Origin: Meiothermus sp.
GTDB taxonomy: Bacteria > Deinococcota > Deinococci > Deinococcales > Thermaceae
Length of the DNA stretch: 64,000 nucleotides
Reading direction: 5' to 3'
NCBI GenBank assembly: GCA_026004095.1
Contig: BPIL01000014.1
Location: 1-64,000, forward strand
The stretch's first letter is position 1. The number at the start of each line of letters is the position of its first letter. Below, one piece after another: positions 27,857 through 36,310 of the stretch. The notes beneath the pieces are model-generated. The model was not told the origin of the DNA. It saw nothing but the letters and a program-made list of their open reading frames with translations, and did no database searches. The position numbers and the translations under genes were made by a program.

Positions 27857-29125
27857 ATGGCACAACCGCCCAGCCCCCACCGCCCTGGAACCGCTCCGCC
27901 GGTTCGCCAGCGCCGCCCTGGGCCGCGGGGTTCGTTAATTTGGCTGGGACTGGCCTTGCTGGCCCTGGCCTGGGCCCTGGCCTATGGGCCACAACACAGG
28001 GATGTAAAGACCCAGTGGCAAGGCACTTACCAGGGTGGAGGCCTGTACGAGGAACTCAGCCTGGTGGTGGCAGCCCGTGACACCGAGTACTGCGGCTACC
28101 ATACCGCCTGCGGCCCGGGGCTCCGCACCGACACCATCTTTTATGTCCGTCTGCGCGGGGCGGAGGCCACCGTTGTAGCCATTCCCCGCGATTTGCATTA
28201 CAGCGGAGAAACCCCCGAGGGGTATTTTGATGGTCGGATTAACACCGTCTACGAGCGGGGGGGCAAAGGCAAAGGGCTACAGATGGCCGTGCAAAACCTG
28301 CTGGGTGTACCGGTGGAGCATCATGTGATCCTGACCTTTGAAGCGGTCATGAGGCTGGTCGACGCGGTGGACGGGGTGGATGTGGTGCTGCCCCAGCCCA
28401 TGAAGTACACCGACCGGGCGGCAGGGCTTTACATCGACTTCCCGGCAGGGCCGGTACACCTCAACGGCAAGGATGCTGTCAAGTACATGCGCTTCCGGCG
28501 CTGGGAGGGCACCGACCTGGGCCGGCTGGATCGCATCAGGGAGGTGATGGAGCTGGCCCTTCGCAAAGCCCAGAACCCCCGCTACTGGCCGCGCTTACCC
28601 GGGGTTGCCAGCGCCCTCTGGGGTTCCATCGAGACCAGCCTCCCCCTCTCCGAAGCTTTGCGCCTGCTCCCGAGCCTGCGCAACCTGACTTTGAAAAGCG
28701 CCACCTTGCCCACCCTGGAAGAGGGCCTTTACCTGATCCCCGATCAGGCTGCCATGCCTTCTTTTATCGCTGGGCTGCTAGGCCACAGCACCGATACCGA
28801 GGTCATGACCCGGCTGGTGCAGGCGGAGGCCCTGGGCCTGAAAACCCTGCTGCTTGACCGGAGCGGCAGCGGGCTGGGTGAGCGATACCGGCAGGGCTTT
28901 ATCGAGATGGGCCTGACCCCGCCCGAAGTGCAGCTTGGGGAGGTGGGGGGCTCGAGCGTGGTTCTGGTGCGCAGTGGGGTTTCGGTGGTGGGGCGCGAAT
29001 CCCCCGCCTTCGTACTGGCTCGAGACTACGCCGACCTGCTGCACCTGCCCCTGCAAACCCGCATACGCCTCGAGCCCGCAGGCTACGATGTGGTCATTGT
29101 GCTTGGATCAGACCGATCCGACTAA
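27857..29125 (+). CDS. LytR-CpsA-Psr (LCP) family protein
   Basis: Membrane-anchored LCP enzyme, a family that transfers polymers from lipid carriers to peptidoglycan. The 422-residue protein has a short Pro-rich cytoplasmic tail, one transmembrane helix (about residues 25-42), the LCP catalytic domain (DTIFYVRL, then VAIPRDLHYSG with the conserved Arg, YERGGKGKGLQ, YMRFRRWEGTDLGRLDR) and a C-terminal LytR_C-like domain after residue 300. A repeat copy begins right at its stop. Confidence 0.9.
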   Translation: MAQPPSPHRPGTAPPVRQRRPGPRGSLIWLGLALLALAWALAYGPQHRDVKTQWQGTYQGGGLYEELSLVVAARDTEYCGYHTACGPGLRTDTIFYVRLRGAEATVVAIPRDLHYSGETPEGYFDGRINTVYERGGKGKGLQMAVQNLLGVPVEHHVILTFEAVMRLVDAVDGVDVVLPQPMKYTDRAAGLYIDFPAGPVHLNGKDAVKYMRFRRWEGTDLGRLDRIREVMELALRKAQNPRYWPRLPGVASALWGSIETSLPLSEALRLLPSLRNLTLKSATLPTLEEGLYLIPDQAAMPSFIAGLLGHSTDTEVMTRLVQAEALGLKTLLLDRSGSGLGERYRQGFIEMGLTPPEVQLGEVGGSSVVLVRSGVSVVGRESPAFVLARDYADLLHLPLQTRIRLEPAGYDVVIVLGSDRSD

Positions 29126-29254
29126 TACGCATTTCGGTAGTATCGTTCACTTCGGCAAGCCTAAACGATACTACCGAAATGCTTTTCTACTCCCTTCGGT
29201 CGGCTTGAATCCTTCACCTCTGACTTCGTCCAACGGTGAAGAAACGGTATAAAA
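29123..29254 (-). repeat. dispersed hairpin repeat, copy 2
   Basis: Contains a perfect 19-bp inverted repeat (29129-29147 with 29164-29182, arm GCATTTCGGTAGTATCGTT) around a 16-nt loop, followed by the CGGCTTGAATCCTTCACC block. It is oriented opposite to the 43.9 kb copy. Ends resemble TAATACGCATTTC and TATACCGTTTC. It lies between the LCP gene and deoC. Confidence 0.85.
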
Positions 29255-29390
29255 GGATTCTTCCAGCATCGCAAACCTGGGAGGGCCATTGCAGCGGGGG
29301 CTCGCTCCCCAATGAGCGGTATCCAGGGCCTGGCCAAAGGTTGCTTGAGCGGTCGGGAGTGCTGGGTTCTTTCCGAAAACCGCCCTAGGC

Positions 29391-29396
29391 TATAAT
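29391..29396 (+). promoter_or_regulatory. -10 element of deoC (TATAAT)
   Basis: Consensus TATAAT 22 nt before the deoC ATG; implied leader of about 15 nt. Confidence 0.55.
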
Positions 29397-29418
29397 CGGC
29401 TGTACTCGAGGCCATCCT

Positions 29419-30402
29419 ATGGCAACCGCAACCCTACCCCACACCCATCCGCTGCCGGAGCGCAACCCCGGCACCCCCTTCGACCCCAGCGCCCTCGAGG
29501 GCGCGCTGGTCAATAAAAGCGCGGTCGAGCGGCGGGCCGCCACCCTGCCCACCCGCCGCACCGTCAAAAAGGAGTGGCAGGCCGCCTGGCTGCTGCACGC
29601 CATCCGCACCATCGACCTCACCACCCTCTCAGGCGACGACACCCCCGGCACGGTGCGGCGGCTGTGCGCCAAGGCCCGTCAGCCGGTGCGCCCGGAGCTG
29701 CTGCGCGACCTGGGCATACCCCACCTGCGGCTTACCACCGGGGCGGTGTGTGTCTACCACGAGATGGTGCCCACCGCGGTCGAGGCCCTGGAGGGCTCCG
29801 GCATCCCGGTGGCCGCGGTCTCGACCGGGTTTCCGGCGGGCCTCACCCCGCACCGCCTCAAGCTGCAGGAGATCGAGGCCTCGGTGGCCGCCGGGGCCCG
29901 TGAGATTGACATCGTGATCTCGCGCCGCCACGTCCTGACCGGCAACTGGAAAGCCCTCTACCAGGAGGTGCGCGACTTTCGCGAGGCCTGCGGCCCGGCC
30001 CACATGAAAAGCATCCTGGCCGTGGGCGAGCTGGGCACCCTCAAAAACGTCTACAAGGCCAGTATGGTGTGCATGCAGGCTGGCTCGGATTTCATCAAAA
30101 CCTCCACCGGCAAAGAGGCCGTCAACGCCACCCTGCAAAACAGCCTGGTGATGGTGCGGGCCATCCGGGCTTTTTACGAGCAGACCGGCTACAAGGTGGG
30201 CTTCAAGCCCGCCGGGGGCATCCGCACCGCCAAGCAGGCCCTGGACTGGCTCATTCTGATGAAGGAGGAGCTGGGCCACGAATGGATGCAGCCGCACCTC
30301 TTCCGGATTGGAGCCAGCGCCCTGTTGAACGACATCGAACGGCAGCTCGAGCACTTCGCCTACGGTCGCTATGCCTCCATGCAGTACCAGCCGCTGGGCT
30401 AG
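29419..30402 (+). CDS. deoC: deoxyribose-phosphate aldolase (long, eukaryote-like form)
   Basis: Splits 2-deoxyribose 5-phosphate into acetaldehyde and glyceraldehyde 3-phosphate. At 327 residues it is longer than the ~220-260-residue bacterial DERA and resembles the eukaryote-type form with an N-terminal extension. Schiff-base and phosphate-binding motifs are visible (SILAVGELGT, FIKTSTGKEAVNATL, GFKPAGGIRTAKQAL). The next gene is an aldehyde dehydrogenase that could oxidise the acetaldehyde, so the two form a deoxyribose catabolism operon. Confidence 0.92.
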   Translation: MATATLPHTHPLPERNPGTPFDPSALEGALVNKSAVERRAATLPTRRTVKKEWQAAWLLHAIRTIDLTTLSGDDTPGTVRRLCAKARQPVRPELLRDLGIPHLRLTTGAVCVYHEMVPTAVEALEGSGIPVAAVSTGFPAGLTPHRLKLQEIEASVAAGAREIDIVISRRHVLTGNWKALYQEVRDFREACGPAHMKSILAVGELGTLKNVYKASMVCMQAGSDFIKTSTGKEAVNATLQNSLVMVRAIRAFYEQTGYKVGFKPAGGIRTAKQALDWLILMKEELGHEWMQPHLFRIGASALLNDIERQLEHFAYGRYASMQYQPLG

Positions 30403-30433
30403 CAGCCTTGCCCCTCGAGCCCAGGAGTCCATC

Positions 30434-32785
30434 ATGACCCTCACTGAACTTATGGAAACCCTCCCCTACGGCCCCGCCCCCGAGGCGGCCCAACCCGCCC
30501 TGGACTGGATCCAAGCCCACAAGGGCCGGTTTCAGCTCTTCATTGCAGGCCGGTGGCGCAAGCCGGCCAGCCAGGAATGGTTCACCACCCTCAACCCGGC
30601 CAACAGCCAGCCCCTGGCCGAGGTGGCCCAGGCCAGCGCTGCCGACGTGGACGAGGCGGTCAAGGCCGCCCGCAAAGCCTTTGCAAGCTGGAGCCAGACC
30701 AAAGGCCACGTGCGGGCCCGCTACCTGTACGCCATGGCCCGCCAGATTCAGAAGCACGCCCGCCTGTTTGCCGTGCTGGAAACCCTGGACAACGGCAAGC
30801 CCATCCGCGAGACCCGCGATATTGATATCCCCCTGGTGGCCCGCCATTTCTACTACCACGCGGGCTGGGCCCAGCTCATGGAAAGTGAGCTGGCGGGCTA
30901 TGGGCCGGTGGGGGTGGTGGGGCAGATCATCCCCTGGAACTTTCCCCTGCTGATGCTGGCCTGGAAGATTGCCCCCGCGCTGGCCATGGGCAATACGGTG
31001 GTGCTCAAGCCCGCCGAGTTTACCCCCCTGACCGCGCTTCTGTTCGCCGAAATTTGCCAGCAGATTGGCCTGCCGCCGGGGGTAGTCAACATTATCACCG
31101 GCGACGGGAAGACCGGCGCGGCCCTGGTGGAGCACCCTGGGGTGGACAAAATCGCCTTTACCGGCTCGACCGAGGTGGGCCGCCTGATCCGAAAGGCCAC
31201 CGCCGGCAGCGGCAAAAAGCTCTCCCTCGAGCTCGGGGGCAAGTCGCCTTTTGTGGTCTTCGAGGATGCCGACCTCGACAGCGCGGTGGAGGGCGTGGTG
31301 GATGCCATCTGGTTCAACCAGGGCCAGGTCTGCTGCGCGGGCTCGAGGCTTTTGGTACAGGAGAGCATCGCCGAAAAGATGTACGCCAAGCTCCGCGCCC
31401 GCATGGAAAAACTGCGGGTCGGCGACCCGCTGGACAAGGCGGTGGACATCGGGGCCATCATCGCGCCGGTGCAGTTGCAAAAAATCCAGCGGTTGGTGCA
31501 AAAAGGCCTGGAGGAAGGAGCCCGGCTCTGGCAGCCGAGCTGGGCCGTCCCCGCTGAAGGCTGTTTCTACCCCCCCACCCTCTTCACAGACGTCGCCCCG
31601 GCCTCCACCATCGCCCAGGAGGAGATTTTCGGGCCGGTGCTGGCCGCCCTCACCTTCCGCACCCCCGAGGAGGCCGTCCGGCTGGCCAACAACACCCGCT
31701 ACGGCCTGGCCGCCTCCATCTGGAGCGAGGACATCAACCTGGCCCTGGATGTGGCCACCCAGATCAAGGCCGGCACCATCTGGATCAACAGCACCAACCT
31801 CTTCGACGCCGCCAGCGGCTTTGGCGGCTACCGCGAGAGCGGTTTTGGACGCGAGGGGGGCAAGGAAGGGCTGTGGGAGTACGTCAAGAAAACCGCCAGA
31901 GCGCCAAAGACAAAAGCGGTGGCCGGGAAAACCAGGGCCGCACAGCCGGCGCCCGCTGTGCCCCCCATTGACCGCACCGCCAAACTCTTTATCGGCGGGA
32001 AGCAGGTGCGCCCCGACAGCGGCTACAGCAAGGTGGTCTACGACCCCGATGGGCACCCCATTGGCGAGGTGGGGCTGGGCAACCGCAAGGATATCCGCAA
32101 CGCGGTGGAGGCCGCTCGAGGGGCCTTGGAGGGCTGGCGCAAAACCAGCGGCCACAACAAAGCCCAGATCCTGTACTTCCTGGCCGAGAACCTTTCCGAA
32201 CGGGCCGAGGAGTTCGCCCGTCGCATCGCACAGCAGACCGGGCAGGATGGCACCGCCGAGGTCGAGGCGGCCCTCGAGGCCCTCTTCACCGCCGCGGCCT
32301 GGGCCGATAAGTACGAGGGCGTGGTGCACAACACCCCCATCCGCAACGTGACCCTGGCCGTCCCGGAGCCCATCGGCGTGATGGGCATCCTCTGCCCCAA
32401 CGACCAGCCCCTCCTGGCCCTGGCCCGGCTAGCCGCAACCGCCCTGGCCATGGGCAACACCCTGGTGGTGGTGCCCTCCCCCCTGGCCCCCCTCACGGCC
32501 ACCGACTTCTACCAGGTGCTGGAAACCTCCGACATCCCCGCCGGAACCTTTAACCTTGTGACCGGCGAGCGCGACGAACTGGCCAAGACCCTGGCCGAGC
32601 ACGACGACGTGGACGCCCTCTGGTACGCCGGCCCCCAGGCCGGCTGGGCCCTGGTGGAAAAGGCCAGCGCCGGCAACATGAAGCGCACCTGGACGCTACC
32701 CGCCAGCGGCCCCCTGCCCGACTTAGACGAAATACTCAGGCAGGCCACCCAGGTCAAGAACATCTGGGTGCCCTACGGGGCCTAG
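30434..32785 (+). CDS. ALDH16-like double-domain aldehyde dehydrogenase
   Basis: A 783-residue fusion of two aldehyde dehydrogenase domains. The first (about residues 30-495) is catalytic, with Glu in LELGGKSPFVVFEDADLD near 264 and Cys in FNQGQVCCAGSRL near 299. The second (about 515-783) keeps the Rossmann-like parts (GNRKDIRNAVEAARGALEGW, PIGVMGILCPNDQPLLALA) but lacks the catalytic Glu and Cys motifs. This is the layout of ALDH16. AGGAG precedes the ATG at 30434. Acetaldehyde from DeoC is the likely substrate by context. Confidence 0.88.
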   Translation: MTLTELMETLPYGPAPEAAQPALDWIQAHKGRFQLFIAGRWRKPASQEWFTTLNPANSQPLAEVAQASAADVDEAVKAARKAFASWSQTKGHVRARYLYAMARQIQKHARLFAVLETLDNGKPIRETRDIDIPLVARHFYYHAGWAQLMESELAGYGPVGVVGQIIPWNFPLLMLAWKIAPALAMGNTVVLKPAEFTPLTALLFAEICQQIGLPPGVVNIITGDGKTGAALVEHPGVDKIAFTGSTEVGRLIRKATAGSGKKLSLELGGKSPFVVFEDADLDSAVEGVVDAIWFNQGQVCCAGSRLLVQESIAEKMYAKLRARMEKLRVGDPLDKAVDIGAIIAPVQLQKIQRLVQKGLEEGARLWQPSWAVPAEGCFYPPTLFTDVAPASTIAQEEIFGPVLAALTFRTPEEAVRLANNTRYGLAASIWSEDINLALDVATQIKAGTIWINSTNLFDAASGFGGYRESGFGREGGKEGLWEYVKKTARAPKTKAVAGKTRAAQPAPAVPPIDRTAKLFIGGKQVRPDSGYSKVVYDPDGHPIGEVGLGNRKDIRNAVEAARGALEGWRKTSGHNKAQILYFLAENLSERAEEFARRIAQQTGQDGTAEVEAALEALFTAAAWADKYEGVVHNTPIRNVTLAVPEPIGVMGILCPNDQPLLALARLAATALAMGNTLVVVPSPLAPLTATDFYQVLETSDIPAGTFNLVTGERDELAKTLAEHDDVDALWYAGPQAGWALVEKASAGNMKRTWTLPASGPLPDLDEILRQATQVKNIWVPYGA

Positions 32786-33882
32786 CGTTTGTCCGGCACC
32801 ACAATCCGCCCGGCCACAATGGCCTGGCGGATGGCGTTCACTTCGCGGCGCAGGCTTTCGGGCAGGAGCGCCTGGTTGTAGGCATCCAGCGCATAGCCCA
32901 GGCCGTTTTCCCTGAGCCCCAGGCTGATCAGGCCGCCCTGGAAGGTGTTGCGGGCCACCGACTCCACCGCGCGCTGGGCCGCCACATCCACCCGCTTGAG
33001 CATGCAGGTGAGGGCGTGGTTGAGGGTGGCGGGGTTGTTGTCGGTATCGCCCAAAAAGTTCAGGTTGCCGTCGCCCCCGATGAAGAACATCGGTCGGGTA
33101 TCCCCCGCGCACTCCCGGGTGTAGGCCTCGTATTTGGGCACGCTGGCAAAGGGGTTGCTGCGGAAGCGCAAGCCCCTGGGCAGCTCGCTGGCCTTGAGGC
33201 AGCGGGTCTGTTTGACGTAGTCGAACACCCCCAGCCCCGAGGCCCCGGCGGCGGCGTAGATGATATCGGCCCCCTGGGATTTTTGCGCGGCGGCAATCTC
33301 TTTGGCCTTGGCTGGATCCGAGAAGGCCGCCGGGGTGTTGCCCACATAGTTCACCAGCACCCGGCAGGTCGGGCAGGCCCGCCGAACCCCCTCGCGGTAG
33401 CCCACCTCGAACTTGTGAATCAGGGGGATGTCCATCCCGCCCACAAAACCCACCACCCCGGTCTGGCTGAGGCGACCGGCAATATAGCCCACCAGGTAGG
33501 TGCCCTCGTTCTCGCGGAAAACGTAGGAGGCCACGTTGGGCGCTTCGGTCGCGGCGTCAATCAGGGCGAAGCGCTGTTCGCGAAACTCCCGGGCCGCTGC
33601 CGCAACCCCCGGTTCGGTGGCAAACCCCAGGCCGATGATCAGACTGAAGCCCTCGCTGGCAAAGCGCCGTATGGCCGAGGGAATCTGGGAAGGGTCGGCG
33701 GGCTCGAAGTCGAACATGCGCCCGCCCAACTGCTGCACCGTGCGCAGGGCAGCCCCGTAGGCCACGCCGTTGAAGGTGGGGTCGGTTTTGGCCCCTTCAC
33801 TGAAGACCATCGCCACATTGCCCAGCGGCTGGGCCAGGGCCAGCCCCAGTGTCGCCAGCAAAAGGATGAGCAACTTTTTCAT
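32782..33882 (-). CDS. BMP-family (PnrA/TmpC-like) nucleoside-binding periplasmic protein
   Basis: Solute-binding protein of the basic-membrane-protein family, most of whose known members bind purine nucleosides for ABC import. It has a signal peptide (MKKLLILLLATLGLALAQP) without a lipobox Cys, then the family motifs (DPTFNGVAYGAAL, GVVGFVGGMDIPLIHKFEVGY, GADIIYAAAGASG). The start at MKKLL is preferred over an in-frame ATG upstream. Its stop overlaps that of the aldehyde dehydrogenase by 4 bp. No permease or ATPase is adjacent. Confidence 0.85.
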   Translation of the reverse strand: MKKLLILLLATLGLALAQPLGNVAMVFSEGAKTDPTFNGVAYGAALRTVQQLGGRMFDFEPADPSQIPSAIRRFASEGFSLIIGLGFATEPGVAAAAREFREQRFALIDAATEAPNVASYVFRENEGTYLVGYIAGRLSQTGVVGFVGGMDIPLIHKFEVGYREGVRRACPTCRVLVNYVGNTPAAFSDPAKAKEIAAAQKSQGADIIYAAAGASGLGVFDYVKQTRCLKASELPRGLRFRSNPFASVPKYEAYTRECAGDTRPMFFIGGDGNLNFLGDTDNNPATLNHALTCMLKRVDVAAQRAVESVARNTFQGGLISLGLRENGLGYALDAYNQALLPESLRREVNAIRQAIVAGRIVVPDKR

Positions 33883-33906
33883 GGGGGGACAATAGCACAA
33901 AGCCCC

Positions 33907-34371
33907 TCAGGGCGACAACTGAGCCCCCTCCCATCGCAAAAGCCACTCCTTCACGCCCTCCCGCCCGGCAAAACCCCCCAGCCGCCCATCGGCATGAATC
34001 ACGCGCTGGGCCGGAACCACCAGGAAGAACGGACAGGCCCGCATGGCGGCCCCCACCGCCCGGGGCGTGAGGCCGCACAGGCGCCCCATCTGGGCGTAGC
34101 TACGGGTCTGGCCGGGGGGAATGCGCCGCACCTCCTCGTAAAGGGCTATTCGCCGGGCCTCGAGGCCGCCGTAGTCGAGGGGCAGCTCCAGAAAGGTTTC
34201 GCCTTTACCGGCAAAGTAGGCCTCCACCCGCCGGGCCAGGTCGTTGAGCAGGGCGTTGGGACGTTCGGGAAAGCCCTCCCCCAAGACCAGGAGCTCCACC
34301 GATAGCAACCCCTGGGCGCTGGCTTTGGCGTAGAGCGGGCCCAGCGGGGTGGGTATGAGCAGGCTGTGCAT
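33907..34371 (-). CDS. alkyltransferase-like (ATL) protein lacking the active-site cysteine
   Basis: A 154-residue homolog of O6-alkylguanine-DNA alkyltransferase with an N-terminal domain and the HTH-containing C-terminal domain (IPPGQTRSYAQMGRLCGLTPRAVGAAMRA). The invariant PCHRV is replaced by PAQRV, so the acceptor Cys and its His partner are missing and alkyl transfer is not possible. ATL proteins bind O6-alkylguanine and direct it to nucleotide excision repair; an Ala-type ATL is known in Thermus. The gene is 4 nt from the tetR gene. Confidence 0.85.
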   Translation of the reverse strand: MHSLLIPTPLGPLYAKASAQGLLSVELLVLGEGFPERPNALLNDLARRVEAYFAGKGETFLELPLDYGGLEARRIALYEEVRRIPPGQTRSYAQMGRLCGLTPRAVGAAMRACPFFLVVPAQRVIHADGRLGGFAGREGVKEWLLRWEGAQLSP

Positions 34372-34374
34372 GGC

Positions 34375-35010
34375 CTAGCTCGAGGTGCGCGCAGCCTTAA
34401 CAGGCTTGCCGACCTCCCTGGCCAGGGCACCTTCCAGCATCAGGTCGAGAAACTTGTTCATCTCGTCCTTGAGCTGCCGCCCCGGGGTATAGGCCGCCCA
34501 GCGCAGGGCCGAGAGCAGGTACACGTCGGCAATCGAGCGGGAGATGCGCTCGAGCGACATGTCCTGCCGCAACCGGCCCTGCATTTTCAGCGGGTGCAGG
34601 ATCTCGGCGATCAGGTCGCCCAAGGGCAGGGCCTCAAAAGCGGCCTTGGCGCGCTGAGGGTCGGGGTTCAGCAGCTCATAGGCCAGGGGGGAAAGCAGCA
34701 CCCGTTCGCGTTCGCTGAGCTCGGCCAGCCGGTTCCACAGACGACGCAGCACCTCGAGGGGGGGGCTGCCCTGGCCCAGTTCCGCCAGGGCTTGCTCACG
34801 CAGCTCGCCCAGCAACTGGGCGCCAAAGTCGAGCAAAACCGCCTCTTTGTAGGCATAGTAATTGAAAAAAGTGCCCCTGGACACATGCGAGGCCTTGGCT
34901 ATATCGGTGGCCGTGGTCTGGTGAAAGCCCTTCTCGCGGAACAGGTTGATGGCGGTACGGAAAATGCGGTCTCGGCGACGCTGCTTTTGCCTTTCCCGAA
35001 GCGTGAGCAT
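34375..35010 (-). CDS. TetR family transcriptional regulator
   Basis: A 211-residue TetR-type repressor. The N-terminal HTH (RIFRTAINLFREKGFHQTT then IAKASHVSRGTFFNYYAYKE) is clear; the helical C-terminal ligand domain has no recognisable specificity. A perfect 7-4-7 palindrome sits directly upstream over the -10 box, pointing to autoregulation. It is followed 3 nt later by the ATL gene, so it may control DNA-damage or other local genes. It also faces the phospholipase D-like gene across a ~185-nt divergent region. Confidence 0.88.
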   Translation of the reverse strand: MLTLRERQKQRRRDRIFRTAINLFREKGFHQTTATDIAKASHVSRGTFFNYYAYKEAVLLDFGAQLLGELREQALAELGQGSPPLEVLRRLWNRLAELSERERVLLSPLAYELLNPDPQRAKAAFEALPLGDLIAEILHPLKMQGRLRQDMSLERISRSIADVYLLSALRWAAYTPGRQLKDEMNKFLDLMLEGALAREVGKPVKAARTSS

Positions 35011-35016
35011 GATGAG

Positions 35017-35034
35017 ATTGTACCCGAGTACAAT
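35017..35034 (-). promoter_or_regulatory. TetR operator palindrome overlapping the tetR -10 box
   Basis: ATTGTAC-CCGA-GTACAAT is a perfect 7-4-7 inverted repeat. On the minus strand its TACAAT (35017-35022) doubles as a -10 box 6 nt before the tetR ATG, so a bound repressor would block RNA polymerase. A half-like site TTGTAC recurs at 35175-35180 near the divergent gene. Confidence 0.7.
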
Positions 35035-35194
35035 AAATTGCGCTAGTCGGCACCTAGCCGGAAATATTGCTTGCTAAACACTTGCATGGAATGGTTTCGA
35101 AAAACTTCCCATTGCCTGAATTTCACCGTCGGGATGGCCCTCCCGGCCAGCCTGCCAACAAGGCCGGTCTAGCGTTGTACAGTAGACATCTGCT

Positions 35195-36310
35195 ATGCGC
35201 CGTGGTTCCACGTTCAATCGACTCTGGGCCGTGTGGGGCCTGTTCCGACCTCGAGGCCGCCGCAAAAGCGACCGGTTGTGGCTTTTTCTTTTGTTTGTGG
35301 GCGTGGTGGGCTACCTGGCCTGGGAGGCCTACCTTCGCCCAGTTCCGCCGGTGTACAGATCGACCGGTGGCCTCGAGCTGTACTTTGCGCCCGAGCAAGG
35401 CCCCGCTGCCAAGAGCCGCCTGGTAGGCCTGATCAACACGGCCCAGCAGCAGGTTGAGGTGGCCGCCCTCGAGCTCGAAGACCGCGAGATAGGGCAGGCC
35501 CTCATACGTGCAGCCGCCCGCGGTGTGCGGGTGCGGATGCTCAACGACTCGGACTACCGCCGCGAGACCCGCGAGAGCCTGGGTGTGCGCAACAGCAACC
35601 GGGCCCGCTGCGAAACCTTACAGCGCGTGCAGGTCTGCTACGACAGCCGCACCAGCGCCCTCATGCACCACAAGTTCGTGCTCATCGATAACCTGGGGGT
35701 CTGGACGGGCAGCACCAACCTGACCTGGAACGCCTTTGAACGCAACAACGAAAACAGCCTGTGGCTACCGGTGCCAGGCCTGGTGCAGGTCTACCGGGCC
35801 GAGTTTGAGGCCCTGTTCGCGGGTCAGCAAAATGGGCTGGGCCGTTCTGCACGCTTCCAGATCGGGAACACCCAGGGTACGGTTTACTTCAGCCCCGCAG
35901 GCGGACAGGAAGCCCGCAGGGCCATCCTCGAGCTGCTGGGGCGGGCCCAGCGGGAAATCTGGGTGGCCGCTTATGTGCTGACCGATACCCGCGTCGTGGA
36001 GGCCCTGATCAAAGCCCACCGGCGTGGGGTGCGGGTTCGGGTCGTCATCGATACGCGCAACCTGGAGAACTCGCGGGACGAAACCCTGAAGCAGGCCGGG
36101 GTGGATGTGCGCAAAGACGGCAACCCCTACACCATGCACCACAAGGTGATGGTGGTGGACGGTGAATGGGTGATTACGGGCAGCTACAATTTCACCAATT
36201 CCGGGTTCGGCCGCAACAACGAAAACCTGCTAATTTTGCGGGACAGCGCACTGGCCCAGCGCTATCAGCGCGAGGTGGAAAGCATCTGGCGTGCAGGCAG
36301 CCGTCTATGA
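35195..36310 (+). CDS. phospholipase D-like protein with two HKD motifs
   Basis: A 371-residue PLD-superfamily protein. One N-terminal membrane helix (about residues 28-46) would anchor it. Two HxKxxxxD motifs are present, MHHKFVLIDNLGVWTGSTN and MHHKVMVVDGEWVITGSYN, each followed by Asn-rich NNEN. This two-motif form may be a phosphodiesterase/nuclease or cardiolipin-synthase-like enzyme; the similarity of both halves to Nuc-type PLDs makes a membrane-anchored nuclease possible. It overlaps maf by ATGA. Confidence 0.85.
   Translation: MRRGSTFNRLWAVWGLFRPRGRRKSDRLWLFLLFVGVVGYLAWEAYLRPVPPVYRSTGGLELYFAPEQGPAAKSRLVGLINTAQQQVEVAALELEDREIGQALIRAAARGVRVRMLNDSDYRRETRESLGVRNSNRARCETLQRVQVCYDSRTSALMHHKFVLIDNLGVWTGSTNLTWNAFERNNENSLWLPVPGLVQVYRAEFEALFAGQQNGLGRSARFQIGNTQGTVYFSPAGGQEARRAILELLGRAQREIWVAAYVLTDTRVVEALIKAHRRGVRVRVVIDTRNLENSRDETLKQAGVDVRKDGNPYTMHHKVMVVDGEWVITGSYNFTNSGFGRNNENLLILRDSALAQRYQREVESIWRAGSRL

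Noticed and set aside
30251-32329. 692-codon open frame antisense to the aldehyde dehydrogenase gene
   Set aside because: Its composition (Gly/His/Ala/Leu-rich, no domain) is that of a GC-rich shadow frame; the sense strand encodes a clear double ALDH.
33016-34305. 429-codon open frame antisense to the BMP protein and ATL genes
   Set aside because: Spans two genuine genes, has repetitive Gly/His-rich composition and no start signal.
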